From Marinobacter sp. 1-4A (GTDB taxonomy: Bacteria; Pseudomonadota; Gammaproteobacteria; Pseudomonadales; Oleiphilaceae): a stretch of DNA of 64,000 nucleotides. The notes below the pieces were generated by a model. The model searched no databases and was not told where the DNA came from. It saw only the letters and a program-made list of their open reading frames with translations. Positions 35,458 to 44,037 of this stretch are shown here, piece after piece. The DNA lies in assembly GCF_016597725.1 (NCBI RefSeq), contig NZ_VCGY01000005.1:1-64000 (forward strand), given 5' to 3'. Made by a program: the position numbers and the translations under genes. The stretch's first letter is position 1. Each line of letters opens with the position of its first letter.

Positions 35458-37346
35458 GCTTGAACGTTAGCTGTGGTCGCGTCCTCGCTGGGCGCTGACC
35501 AAGCCACCACACAATTACGCCCTCTAGCTTTGGCCTGATATAGCGCTTCATCTGCTTTGCTAAAAAGCGCTTCAGTGGCATCTGAACTGGCAGGTAGCTC
35601 CGAACACACCCCCACACTCACTGTAAGATGAAGTGTTTGCCCCGACAACGGAAAAGCCATTTTTTCAACGGCTTTACGAATACGTTCGGCAACGTCAACG
35701 GCCCCTTTATGTGGCGTGTTCGGCAGCAGTACAACAAACTCTTCCCCACCATAACGTGCAGCCAAATCCTGAGGCCGCGTTACCAACTGCCGCACACATT
35801 GAGCGACCATCTTCAAACAATCATCACCCACCAAGTGGCCGTGGTTATCGTTAAATTGTTTGAAGTAATCAATGTCAAGCAGCAAAAGTGAAAGGGGCTC
35901 TTGGTGCCGGTAGGCATGCACCACCGCAGACTGAAACACCCTATCAAAGTGGCCACGATTTTTAAGCTCTGTTAACGCGTCTGTTGAACTCAGCTCCAAC
36001 AGTTGCGAGTTCAACCGCTCAAGATCGCGGGTACGCTCTTGCACTCTCTCTTCAAGCAAGGCATTGGCTTCCCGCTGTATTTCCAGAGTTTTCGCCTGAG
36101 CTATCCGAGCCTTACGTTCCTCGCGCAAAAGCCCTTGCTGGGCCTCAAAAACTCGCTTCTTGTCTTTGTTAAGCCGATCTGCCAAAGCAATGGACAGTAA
36201 GATAACGCCAAGGGCAGAGCCAACCTGAGTAGCATTCTCCGTTAGCAGATTGCTGGGCAGCAGGGTGAACTTACTGAGCGCCAGTACAAGCCCGCCGGAC
36301 AATACGAACACCCAAGCAAAGGTGTAATATCGGGCTGCCGGATCTTTTTTGACCCACCGGACAATACTCAATAGCAACAAGGTTGTGCAGCCGACAGAAG
36401 CCACTAATATTGTTGGTAAAATTAGGTACTTATAAGGTATCAAAAAACCACCGGCAGCCATCAACCCGGCGGCCACCACAATCCCCTGCGTCCACGGGTT
36501 TAGCACAGGGTGGTTTTCGCGGGTAACATTTATAAATCTGAGCGTGAAGGTCCCTCCAAACAGAACCACCAAGCTGAGAAAAACGATAATAGATTGGTCA
36601 TTCCACCAGATTGCTTCCGGCCATAGATACTGAAACGCCACGCCGTGAAAGCTGGACAGGAATAACGGCATAGCAACCATGAATCCTACATAATGAAGGA
36701 AACTACGCTCCCCGACTGCTAAAAACACAAACAGGTTATACAGAATCATTACCAGAACAATGCCATAGTAAAGCCCTTCAAACATGCTCCGAGCCTGCTC
36801 TACTGAATAAAATGCATTTTGATTCCACAACGTCAGCGGAACCTGCATAGAGCTGGTGGTTTTTACACGAAGGTAAACCGTCGTTTTCTCTTTGGAGGCA
36901 AGCGTGATGGGTACAACAAAATTGCGATGCAGAATTGGCCTGTCATAAAAGGGCTGTTTGTCACCCAAAATCAGCGGCGCTTCTAGCTGTTGGTTGGGGT
37001 TGATATATACCTCGATGTGGTCGAGGACCGGATAACCGATTTCAAGGAACGTATTGGCTTCTGTGCCAGTGACGTTTTCCAGTTTCACTCGAAACCAGTA
37101 AATATGCTGACCATAGCCAAGATTGACACTATCGGTGCCATTACGAGTCCAGACATCACCACCCAAGTTGGTGATTTCGGAAATACCTGCGCGCTCTGCT
37201 GCTGGCTCCTGCCAGTAGTCGACATAGCTGGCCAATTCCATGTGCTTAGAGTGTTTTCCCCACATGGCCACCTGATCGGCAGAGTATGCCGACACGGACA
37301 TAAACAGTAGGATGAATATGCATAACAGCCCGAAGTGTTTTTGCAA
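35454..37346 (-). CDS. 7TM-DISM diguanylate cyclase (GGDEF)
   Basis: 630 residues if the TTG at 37346 is the start; this is required to include the signal peptide FGLLCIFILLFMSVSAYSA. An extracytoplasmic 7TMR-DISMED2 domain (about 40-180) is followed by seven membrane helices (7TMR-DISM, 185-390). A coiled-coil linker comes next, then a C-terminal GGDEF domain with the active-site GGEEF. An inhibitory I-site RPQD stands five residues before it, so product inhibition is likely. It makes cyclic di-GMP in response to a periplasmic, possibly carbohydrate, signal. No EAL domain is present. The start codon choice is uncertain. Confidence 0.9.
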   Translation of the reverse strand: MQKHFGLLCIFILLFMSVSAYSADQVAMWGKHSKHMELASYVDYWQEPAAERAGISEITNLGGDVWTRNGTDSVNLGYGQHIYWFRVKLENVTGTEANTFLEIGYPVLDHIEVYINPNQQLEAPLILGDKQPFYDRPILHRNFVVPITLASKEKTTVYLRVKTTSSMQVPLTLWNQNAFYSVEQARSMFEGLYYGIVLVMILYNLFVFLAVGERSFLHYVGFMVAMPLFLSSFHGVAFQYLWPEAIWWNDQSIIVFLSLVVLFGGTFTLRFINVTRENHPVLNPWTQGIVVAAGLMAAGGFLIPYKYLILPTILVASVGCTTLLLLSIVRWVKKDPAARYYTFAWVFVLSGGLVLALSKFTLLPSNLLTENATQVGSALGVILLSIALADRLNKDKKRVFEAQQGLLREERKARIAQAKTLEIQREANALLEERVQERTRDLERLNSQLLELSSTDALTELKNRGHFDRVFQSAVVHAYRHQEPLSLLLLDIDYFKQFNDNHGHLVGDDCLKMVAQCVRQLVTRPQDLAARYGGEEFVVLLPNTPHKGAVDVAERIRKAVEKMAFPLSGQTLHLTVSVGVCSELPASSDATEALFSKADEALYQAKARGRNCVVAWSAPSEDATTANVQA

Positions 37347-37470
37347 AAACCAGCCCCGATTTTACGCTGACCAAATGTGTCGCTTAGCTTTATGCTAGAA
37401 GTATGGCCCAAGCTTCGGTTTTTTACCTACCCTTCGTACTAATTGGCGCAAATCAACAAAAAAAGCTACA

Positions 37471-37492
37471 AACCGCACTCATAAGTGCGGTT
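37471..37492 (-). terminator. Probable terminator of the RND efflux operon
   Basis: A perfect 9-base stem AACCGCACT / AGTGCGGTT with loop cata lies 9 bases after the RND permease stop. On the minus strand a run of seven T follows about nine bases after the stem, so termination is likely though the spacing is longer than ideal. Confidence 0.6.
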
Positions 37493-37500
37493 TATTTACA

Positions 37501-40500
37501 TCATTGTGCTGGTTGTGATCGGCGAAATATTTTGCGGACAGCCTGCCCCACTCGCTCACCCAACACCAGCATCGCCGGTGTTAACAACAGTGTCAGAATG
37601 GTGGCAAATGCCAGACCACCGGCGATAGCGCTTGAAAGCTGCGCCCACCATTGGGTTGATGGCGCGCCCAGCCCTAGGGAGGGAGTGAGCAGGTCCACGT
37701 TGACACTTAGTACCATCGGCATCAGCCCGAGCACCGTGGTAACAGCTGTGAGCAACACGGGACGCAAACGCAGGCAGCTGGTTTCAAGCGCCGCCTCATA
37801 GGCCTCCATACCGTCCTTTTTCATCTGATTGTAGGTGTCGATCAGAATGATGTTGTTGTTCACAACGATACCCGCCAGCGCAATAATGCCCATACCCACC
37901 ATTACGATCCCGAAGGACTGGCCGTTCAGCAGTAACCCCAAAAGCACCCCCGCTGTGGAGAGAACAATAGCCGAAAGGATCAAAAAGCTCTGATAGAGCG
38001 AGTTGAATTGGGTCACCAGAATAAGCAGCATCATGGCAATCGCGATCAAAAACGCACTGATCAGGAAATTAGAAGCCTGTTGCTGGTCTTCGTTTTCACC
38101 AGCAAACTTTACCGACACACCCTCTGGTGTATCAGGGAGCTTGGCTTGCAACTGTTTCAACAAGCTGTCCACCTGCTCTCCCGGCTGAATATCGGATTTG
38201 ATGGTAATGGTTCGCTGGCCATCGACACGGGCAATGCTGCCGGTTTTGTGCCCCGGCTGCAGATCGAGAAATTGTGATAGAGGCACCTGCCCCCGAGCCG
38301 TGTTAATCGTTTGACGTTGCAAATGATCCAGCTCGCGCCAGTTGTTGGGAACCCGCACGGCAATGTCTACCTCATCCCGAACGTCTTCCGGTCGGAACGT
38401 AGCTAAAACCAAACCGTTGGTGACCAAACGAACGGCGCTGCCAATGCTAAGTACATCGGTTCCGAAACGGGCAGCCGCTTCCCTATCCACTTCCAGTCGC
38501 CATTCAATGCCCGGCAAGCTTCGGTCATCTTCAATATCCACAAAGCCGCCTTGGGCGCGCATCTGATCCTCGATTTGATCAACATAGCCGTTGAGCTTGG
38601 AGCTGTCCCGACTGCTTATTTGAAGCTCTATCGGTTTGCCGCCAGCAGGGCCGTTTTCCTGCTCGCGAAACTCCAACTCAATGCCCGGAATACCCTTCGT
38701 GCGAGCCAAAAAGTCATCCAAAATGGCACTTGCCGGGCGCCGGGTAAACCAGTCGGTAAACTGGAACTGGAGCACCCCAATCACATCGGGTGCCATTTGC
38801 GTACTGGTGCTCAGCATGGAACGCGCATAAACCGCTTTCACCTCCGGCATACCCTGCAAGCGCCCCTCAACCTGACGCACAATGGCGTCCCGTTCCATAA
38901 CAGAAAGGTCACCCCGGGCGCGAATCTGCACCTGAGCAGAGTCTGGCTCTACGCTGGGGAAAAATTCGATGCCATAGTTGAATTTGCCGTAGGCGACGTA
39001 CACCAACACAACCACACCCAAAACGCCCACCAGCGTAAATCCGGGATATGAGAGCAGTGCGGAAAGCAACTTGCGGTAGCCCTGCATCATTCGCCCGTTT
39101 TCACTAACGGTGCGTGCACGGCGCCCGCCGCTTACGCCGCCCAGCACCGGTAAAAACACCAGAGCCATGGCAAGAGAGGCAATCAAACAGATGATTACGG
39201 TAATGGGTAGGAACTTCATGAATTCACCCACCACGCCAGGCCAAAACAAAAGCGGCACAAACACCGCAAGGGTGGTGGCGGTAGACGCAATTATCGGCCA
39301 GGCCATTCTGCTTGCAGCTTCCGCCCAAGCGCTTTTCACGGTATGACCTTCAGACAAATTTCGGTCTGCAAGTTCCGATACCACAATGGCTCCGTCCACC
39401 AGCATTCCGGCAACAAGAATAAGGCTGAAAAGCACCACAATGTTGAGGGTGAGCCCCATGCTCCAGATAACCAGAATGCCGGTGAGAAAGGCTCCCGGAA
39501 TGGTAAGCCCCACCAGCAAAGCAGAACGTGGCCCCATAGCGGCAATGATTACGATGATAACCAATACTATGGCGGTCAATACGTTGTTGAGCAGATCGCT
39601 CAGCAGGTCGCGAACCTCATCGGACTGATCCATGATGTACCGCACATCCAGAGCATCCGGCAGCTGCGGCTGAGCACGAGTGATTAACTCCCGTACCTGA
39701 GCCACGGTTTCGATGATGTTAGCCCCGCTGCGTTTGGATACTTCCAGCACCACGGCTGGCTCACCATTAATGCGGGCAAACCCAGTCGGATCTTTGAAGG
39801 TACGCTGTAGCATGGCGACATCGCCGAAGGTGACCACGGTATCGCCATCAACTTTCACAGGCATAGACATAACGTCTTCGATATTTTCAATAACGCCGGG
39901 CACTTTGAGTGTCATACGACCATTGCCGGTGTCCAGTGACCCAGCTGCCACTAGCTGATTATTGCGGGTCACTAGGCTGCTGAGCTGGTCAAAATCTATG
40001 CCGTAGCCTTCCAATACCTGAGGGTCCACAATAATTTCCAACAGGTCTTCCCGGTCACCACCGATCTCCACCTCCAGAACTTCAGGAATCGCTTCGATAG
40101 CATCCTGAAGCCCACGGGCAATCGTGATCAGCTCGCGTTCAGATAAGGGCCCGGACAAGCCAATGGAGAGTACCGGAAACAAAGAAACGTTGATTTCGTT
40201 CACCCGCGGTTCGTCGGCTTCCCGTGGTAGCTTGCTACGGGCCGTGTCTACTTTTTCCCGAACGTCTTGCAAAGCGGTGTCCGGATCAAAGCCAGCATCG
40301 AATTCCAGCATCACAGAAGCATGCCCTTCAGATGCAGTGCCACGCATTTCTTTTACTCCCTCGAGGGAACGCAGCTCCTGCTCCATGGGGCGTACCAACA
40401 ACCGCTCCGCATCCTCCGGGCTTATACCTTCCAGTGTCATGGAGATATAAATCATGGGAATGGTGACGTCTGGGTTAGCCTCCCGCGGGATAGCCTGAAA

Positions 40501-40587
40501 TGCCGCAATACCCCCAAGCGTTAGAAAAAACAGTGTCAGCAATGTGGTGCGGCTGCGGTCTATGGCCGCAAAAATAAGTGCGCGCAT
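37501..40587 (-). CDS. RND efflux pump inner-membrane permease (HAE1-like)
   Basis: 1028 residues, 12 membrane helices with two large periplasmic loops. N-terminal DVTIPMIYISMTLEGISPEDAE, the GAFLTGILVIWSMGLTLN and the VVSELADRNLSEG region (TM4 proton-relay segment) follow the multidrug (HAE1) family rather than the heavy-metal one. It should export hydrophobic compounds using proton motive force together with the adaptor encoded upstream. No outer-membrane TolC-like factor gene is nearby. It starts six bases after the adaptor's stop, so the two form an operon. Substrates are unknown. Confidence 0.93.
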   Translation of the reverse strand: MRALIFAAIDRSRTTLLTLFFLTLGGIAAFQAIPREANPDVTIPMIYISMTLEGISPEDAERLLVRPMEQELRSLEGVKEMRGTASEGHASVMLEFDAGFDPDTALQDVREKVDTARSKLPREADEPRVNEINVSLFPVLSIGLSGPLSERELITIARGLQDAIEAIPEVLEVEIGGDREDLLEIIVDPQVLEGYGIDFDQLSSLVTRNNQLVAAGSLDTGNGRMTLKVPGVIENIEDVMSMPVKVDGDTVVTFGDVAMLQRTFKDPTGFARINGEPAVVLEVSKRSGANIIETVAQVRELITRAQPQLPDALDVRYIMDQSDEVRDLLSDLLNNVLTAIVLVIIVIIAAMGPRSALLVGLTIPGAFLTGILVIWSMGLTLNIVVLFSLILVAGMLVDGAIVVSELADRNLSEGHTVKSAWAEAASRMAWPIIASTATTLAVFVPLLFWPGVVGEFMKFLPITVIICLIASLAMALVFLPVLGGVSGGRRARTVSENGRMMQGYRKLLSALLSYPGFTLVGVLGVVVLVYVAYGKFNYGIEFFPSVEPDSAQVQIRARGDLSVMERDAIVRQVEGRLQGMPEVKAVYARSMLSTSTQMAPDVIGVLQFQFTDWFTRRPASAILDDFLARTKGIPGIELEFREQENGPAGGKPIELQISSRDSSKLNGYVDQIEDQMRAQGGFVDIEDDRSLPGIEWRLEVDREAAARFGTDVLSIGSAVRLVTNGLVLATFRPEDVRDEVDIAVRVPNNWRELDHLQRQTINTARGQVPLSQFLDLQPGHKTGSIARVDGQRTITIKSDIQPGEQVDSLLKQLQAKLPDTPEGVSVKFAGENEDQQQASNFLISAFLIAIAMMLLILVTQFNSLYQSFLILSAIVLSTAGVLLGLLLNGQSFGIVMVGMGIIALAGIVVNNNIILIDTYNQMKKDGMEAYEAALETSCLRLRPVLLTAVTTVLGLMPMVLSVNVDLLTPSLGLGAPSTQWWAQLSSAIAGGLAFATILTLLLTPAMLVLGERVGQAVRKIFRRSQPAQ

Positions 40588-40592
40588 CGTGT

Positions 40593-41675
40593 TTAGCCCC
40601 GCTCTTCGGAGGCGTCAACAGCTTCTACCAGCTCGCCCTCGCTAACAAAACCCGCACCCCGGGTAATCAGGCGAGTCTCGTCTGGCAGGCCTGTCACCCA
40701 GGCTCCTTCGGTGGACACACTGAGCAACCTCACGTTGCGAAAAACGACACGGTTCTGCTCATCCACATACTTCACACCCGGACGACCATCGTCGCCAAGT
40801 GAGAGATACGCCGGGGAGATAAACGTGGCTTGCACATCAGCCAGAGCAACCCGAAGGTTGGCGCTACCGCCAGCGATACGTTTCCGTTCGGGGTTTTCCA
40901 CCGCAATCTCAACCGCAAAACTTCGGGTCTCAGGATTTGCAGCACTGGCTACAAAGGTAACCACCCCGTCGAGCGCCTCTCCATCCAGTGGTCGTACCCG
41001 TACGCTTTGGCCCGGTGCGACTTGTGCAACGGACTGCTGGGGCACCTGCCCTCTGGCCTTGAGACGGTCTATGCGCACCAGTTCATACAAGGGCGAGCCC
41101 ACCTGAACTAAGCTGCCAGCGTCAACGTGTTTACGATTGATCACCCCTTCAAAAGGTGCTGTGGGTCTAAGATGGGAAACGGCAAGCTGCGCGCTTTTCA
41201 ATTCCGCGCGCGCCGCCGCTAATTCACTTTCAACATTAAGAATTTCCGACTGGGAAGCCAGATTTCTAGAGCCAAGCTTTTGCGCTGCAGACAAATCCGC
41301 TTCCAGCTTTTTAACCCGCGCTTGCCAGCGCTGAACCCCAGCGCCCCGGCCATCTTCAGACAAGGTTAAAAGCTCGTCTCCAGCGTTAACTGTATCGCCA
41401 AGTTCTGCCGCAATAGACTCCACCGTACCCGCAACCCGTGCGCTCAGGGTAACTGCACTCCAGGGTTCCAGTTGGCCCTGCAACAACAAGCCCGGCTCGT
41501 ATAGCTGTGCATTGAGCGTGGTCACCTGAACCCGTGTTCGCTCCTGTTCTGCAACCTCGGGTTCTGCAGGTGCTTCAGTACTGGCCTCTTTGATTTCGCC
41601 GGTTGCCATCCAGATAATCAACGCAATCACAACAATCACGGACAGACCCAGCGAACTCCATTTTACTTTGCTCAT
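40593..41675 (-). CDS. RND efflux periplasmic adaptor (membrane fusion protein)
   Basis: 360 residues from the ATG at 41675; the frame extends 28 codons further without a signal-like start. One N-terminal membrane anchor (SLGLSVIVVIALIIWMATG) is followed by a lipoyl-like half (SARVAGTVESIAAELGDTV). A short alpha-helical hairpin (about 110-160), the second lipoyl half (RPTAPFEGVINRKHVDAGS) and a beta-barrel follow. It bridges the RND permease to an outer-membrane channel. It is the first gene of the operon, downstream of a palindromic operator candidate at 41745-41770. Confidence 0.92.
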   Translation of the reverse strand: MSKVKWSSLGLSVIVVIALIIWMATGEIKEASTEAPAEPEVAEQERTRVQVTTLNAQLYEPGLLLQGQLEPWSAVTLSARVAGTVESIAAELGDTVNAGDELLTLSEDGRGAGVQRWQARVKKLEADLSAAQKLGSRNLASQSEILNVESELAAARAELKSAQLAVSHLRPTAPFEGVINRKHVDAGSLVQVGSPLYELVRIDRLKARGQVPQQSVAQVAPGQSVRVRPLDGEALDGVVTFVASAANPETRSFAVEIAVENPERKRIAGGSANLRVALADVQATFISPAYLSLGDDGRPGVKYVDEQNRVVFRNVRLLSVSTEGAWVTGLPDETRLITRGAGFVSEGELVEAVDASEERG

Positions 41676-41744
41676 TAGGTACCTACACAGCCTGAAGTTG
41701 GTGAACAACAGCTCAGAAAGCAGCGTTGTTTGAAAAATAAAACG

Positions 41745-41770
41745 ATTAAACGGTTGCAACCGGTTTAAAT
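41745..41770. promoter_or_regulatory. Palindromic operator candidate upstream of the RND operon
   Basis: The 26-base stretch ATTAAAC-GGTTGCAACC-GGTTTAAAT has a perfect 10-base core palindrome and near-perfect arms. It lies 70 bases upstream of the adaptor start and 58 bases before the ilv leader peptide. Such sites are typical of TetR-family repressors of efflux pumps; no such regulator is encoded next to it. Confidence 0.5.
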
Positions 41771-41827
41771 CGTGGGGTAGATTCTACACAGAATCATTGA
41801 TCGAATTCAGAGCAGATTGTCCGTTTT

Positions 41828-41920
41828 ATGAACCTCAACTCAGTAATTATCCTTGCAGTGCTAGTCCTCGTGGTAGTGATACCTTCCGGGGGATTTTGCG
41901 TGGATAATCGGGTGAGATAG
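41828..41920 (+). CDS. ilvL: ilv leader peptide (attenuation)
   Basis: Thirty codons, ATG at 41828 to TAG at 41918-41920. Residues 6-18 read VIILAVLVLVVVI: twelve of these thirteen are Val, Leu or Ile, the end products of the pathway controlled by the genes downstream. The end of the run (IPSGG) resembles the IPPCG in E. coli IlvL. A GC-rich hairpin with a T-run follows at 41944-41983, just before ilvG. The ribosome-binding site before the ATG is weak. Ribosome stalling at these codons when the branched-chain tRNAs are uncharged would let the antiterminator form. Confidence 0.87.
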   Translation: MNLNSVIILAVLVLVVVIPSGGFCVDNRVR

Positions 41921-41983
41921 CGACAAACCTGACACAAACACCAGAAACCCCCGGCACCGAAAGGTCCCGGGGGTTTCTTTTTT
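41886..41983 (+). promoter_or_regulatory. ilvGM transcription attenuator (antiterminator and terminator)
   Basis: The terminator stem GAAACCCCCGG (41944-41954) and CCGGGGGTTTC (41967-41977) is followed by TTTTTT (41978-41983). The upstream copy CCGGGGG (41886-41892), inside the leader-peptide reading frame just after the Val/Ile codons, can pair instead with CCCCCGG (41948-41954) and block the terminator. This is the segment 2-3-4 logic of biosynthetic-operon attenuators. It is 28 bases ahead of the ilvG start. Confidence 0.85.
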
Positions 41984-42011
41984 GCGAAAGAAAAAAATAG
42001 GGAACACGATA

Positions 42012-43712
42012 ATGAACGGCGCACAGCACATTCTCGACGCATTCCATCGCCACAACATCCAAACGGTTTTCGGTTATCCCGGTGGCTGCATCATGCCGCT
42101 GTACGATGCACTGGTGGACGATGTGCGTGTGGAGCATGTGCTCTGTCGTCACGAGCAAGGCTGCGCTCTGGCCGCCGACGGCTACGCCCGGGCCAGCGGC
42201 AAGCTGGGGGTTTGTATTGCCACATCCGGCCCGGGTGCCACCAACCTGATTACAGGCGTTGCCAATGCGCACCGGGATTCTATCCCCATGTTGGTTATTA
42301 CCGGTCAGGTTCCATCGGCGCTTATTGGTACCGATGCCTTTCAGGAAACCGATGTTTTGGGTATGACGCTTGGCATCGTTAAGCACAGTTATTTGATTGA
42401 GAGCGCAGCCGAGATACCCGGAATTCTTGAAGAAGCGATGGACCTCGCACAAAGCGGTCGGCCCGGACCGGTTTGGATCGATATTCCTAAAGACATATTA
42501 CTGGAGGACGTAACTGCTGCACCGATGAACACACAGGCACAGCCAAATGACACCTGCCCCGATCTCGAAAGCGCGATAGCTTTGTTGCGCACCGCTCGTA
42601 AGCCGCTGCTTTATAGCGGTGGCGGGATTAGCTTGGCCCACGCAGAGGAAAGCTTTCGGGCGTTTGCCGAGTGCTCCGCGATGCCCGCAGTAGTAACCCT
42701 TAAAGGTATAGGAAACTCCGGCAAACACAGTGCCCACAACCTCGGCATGCTGGGTATGCACGGTTCCCGCGCTGCCAACAGAGCCGTAGACGAATGCGAC
42801 CTTTTACTGGTTATTGGTGCTCGTTTGGATGACCGCGCCACCGGCAAGCTCGATGGCTTCGCACCCAATGCCCGAACAATTCACATCGATGCCGATGCGG
42901 CAGAATTCAATAAGCTCCGAAGTGCTGACGTTGCGCTTCGCGGGGATCTAAACACTATTCTAGGTGAACTGACCCGCGCTCTTAGGGAAACCCCTCTGGT
43001 AATCAACGATTGGCGCAAGCAGTGCCAAGCCTGGCGTACAACGGGTGGGTTTCAGGCAGCAGATAACGAAGAGCCCTTGGCGCCCATTACCGGCCCAGCT
43101 TTTATCAGCCAGCTTTCTCGCACCGCACCAGACGACACCATCATTGCCTGTGATGTTGGTCAGCACCAGATGTGGGTTGCCCAGCATTACCAGTTTGATC
43201 ACCCACGGCATCACCTTACCAGTGGGGGCCTTGGCACTATGGGTTTTGGATTACCAGCGGCTATAGGCGCACAGTTTGCCAATCGCGAAAGCACGGTAAT
43301 CAATGTTACCGGCGATGGTTCCTTCATGATGAACGCACAGGAGCTGGCCACTATTCGCCGATATAACCTGCCCGTTAAATTGATCATTATGGACAACCAG
43401 TGTTTGGGCATGGTTCGTCAACAACAGGAGCTGTTCTACAACAATCGGGAAAGCCAAATTAACCTCGATGACAATCCGGATTTTGTTGCCATGGCCCGGG
43501 CATTCGATATTCCTGCCCTGAAAATTGAACGCACAGATCAGGTGCGGCGAGGAATTGAAACCATACTGGCATACAGCGGCCCTATGCTGCTGCACGTGGC
43601 TATTGCACGCGATGAAAACGTTTGGCCTATCGTAAAACCGGGCGGAAGCAACAAAGAGATGATTGATGAAACTCGCCGCACTGCAGCGGACAAAAAGGAG
43701 ATGACCGCATGA
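42012..43712 (+). CDS. ilvG: Acetolactate synthase large subunit (IlvG type)
   Basis: 566 residues from the ATG at 42012, with AGGGAA 8 bases upstream; ten upstream codons lie over the attenuator. Motifs are FGYPGGCIMPLYDAL, the catalytic Glu in CRHEQGCALAADGYAR, and the thiamine-diphosphate site GDGSFMMNAQEL with NNRESQINLDDNPDF. The enzyme condenses pyruvate with itself or with 2-oxobutyrate, the first shared step to valine/leucine and isoleucine. It needs ThDP, Mg2+ and FAD. It overlaps the small-subunit gene by four bases and is controlled by the leader attenuator. Confidence 0.95.
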   Translation: MNGAQHILDAFHRHNIQTVFGYPGGCIMPLYDALVDDVRVEHVLCRHEQGCALAADGYARASGKLGVCIATSGPGATNLITGVANAHRDSIPMLVITGQVPSALIGTDAFQETDVLGMTLGIVKHSYLIESAAEIPGILEEAMDLAQSGRPGPVWIDIPKDILLEDVTAAPMNTQAQPNDTCPDLESAIALLRTARKPLLYSGGGISLAHAEESFRAFAECSAMPAVVTLKGIGNSGKHSAHNLGMLGMHGSRAANRAVDECDLLLVIGARLDDRATGKLDGFAPNARTIHIDADAAEFNKLRSADVALRGDLNTILGELTRALRETPLVINDWRKQCQAWRTTGGFQAADNEEPLAPITGPAFISQLSRTAPDDTIIACDVGQHQMWVAQHYQFDHPRHHLTSGGLGTMGFGLPAAIGAQFANRESTVINVTGDGSFMMNAQELATIRRYNLPVKLIIMDNQCLGMVRQQQELFYNNRESQINLDDNPDFVAMARAFDIPALKIERTDQVRRGIETILAYSGPMLLHVAIARDENVWPIVKPGGSNKEMIDETRRTAADKKEMTA

Positions 43713-43990
43713 AGACCGAGAGCAGCCATAATGCAACAAGCTATACCATTACTTGCCGTATGAATCACGAAGCCGCAGCACTTGAGCGCCTATGCCAAGT
43801 GGTTCGCATCAGGGGGTTTCGCATTGCGAAGATGGCGGTGGAGACCGCAGACGGGGCGCTGGATATCGCGCTAACCATTCAGGGCACTCGCCCTGTCGCT
43901 ATGCTTCAGTCTCAGCTTGAAAAGCTGCACACGGTAGCGGAGGTTAAGCTTGCGGCGCCGGTGGTGGCTGCCGCAAGTTGTATTGCGTGA
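43709..43990 (+). CDS. ilvM: Acetolactate synthase small subunit (IlvM-like ACT domain)
   Basis: 93 residues, the length of IlvM rather than of the longer IlvH/IlvN. A single ACT-type fold is visible: YTITCRMNHEAAALERLCQVVRIRG split into the first strand and helix, then IAKMAVETADGALDIALTI. The start overlaps the ilvG stop (ATGA). It should stabilise and activate the IlvG subunit; E. coli IlvGM is insensitive to valine. The operon ends here without ilvE, ilvD or ilvA, unlike E. coli ilvGMEDA. Confidence 0.88.
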   Translation: MKTESSHNATSYTITCRMNHEAAALERLCQVVRIRGFRIAKMAVETADGALDIALTIQGTRPVAMLQSQLEKLHTVAEVKLAAPVVAAASCIA

Positions 43991-43996
43991 TTCAGT

Positions 43997-44030
43997 GTAA
44001 GCAGGGCAAGCCGTTACTTGCCCCGCTTAC
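43997..44030. terminator. Hairpin between convergent ilvM and thiolase genes
   Basis: GTAAGCAGGGCAAG and CTTGCCCCGCTTAC pair with one mismatch around the loop ccgtta. It fills the gap between the two stop codons. There is no T-run, but the 14-base stem could end or protect both transcripts. Confidence 0.6.
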
Positions 44031-44037
44031 ATAAACA

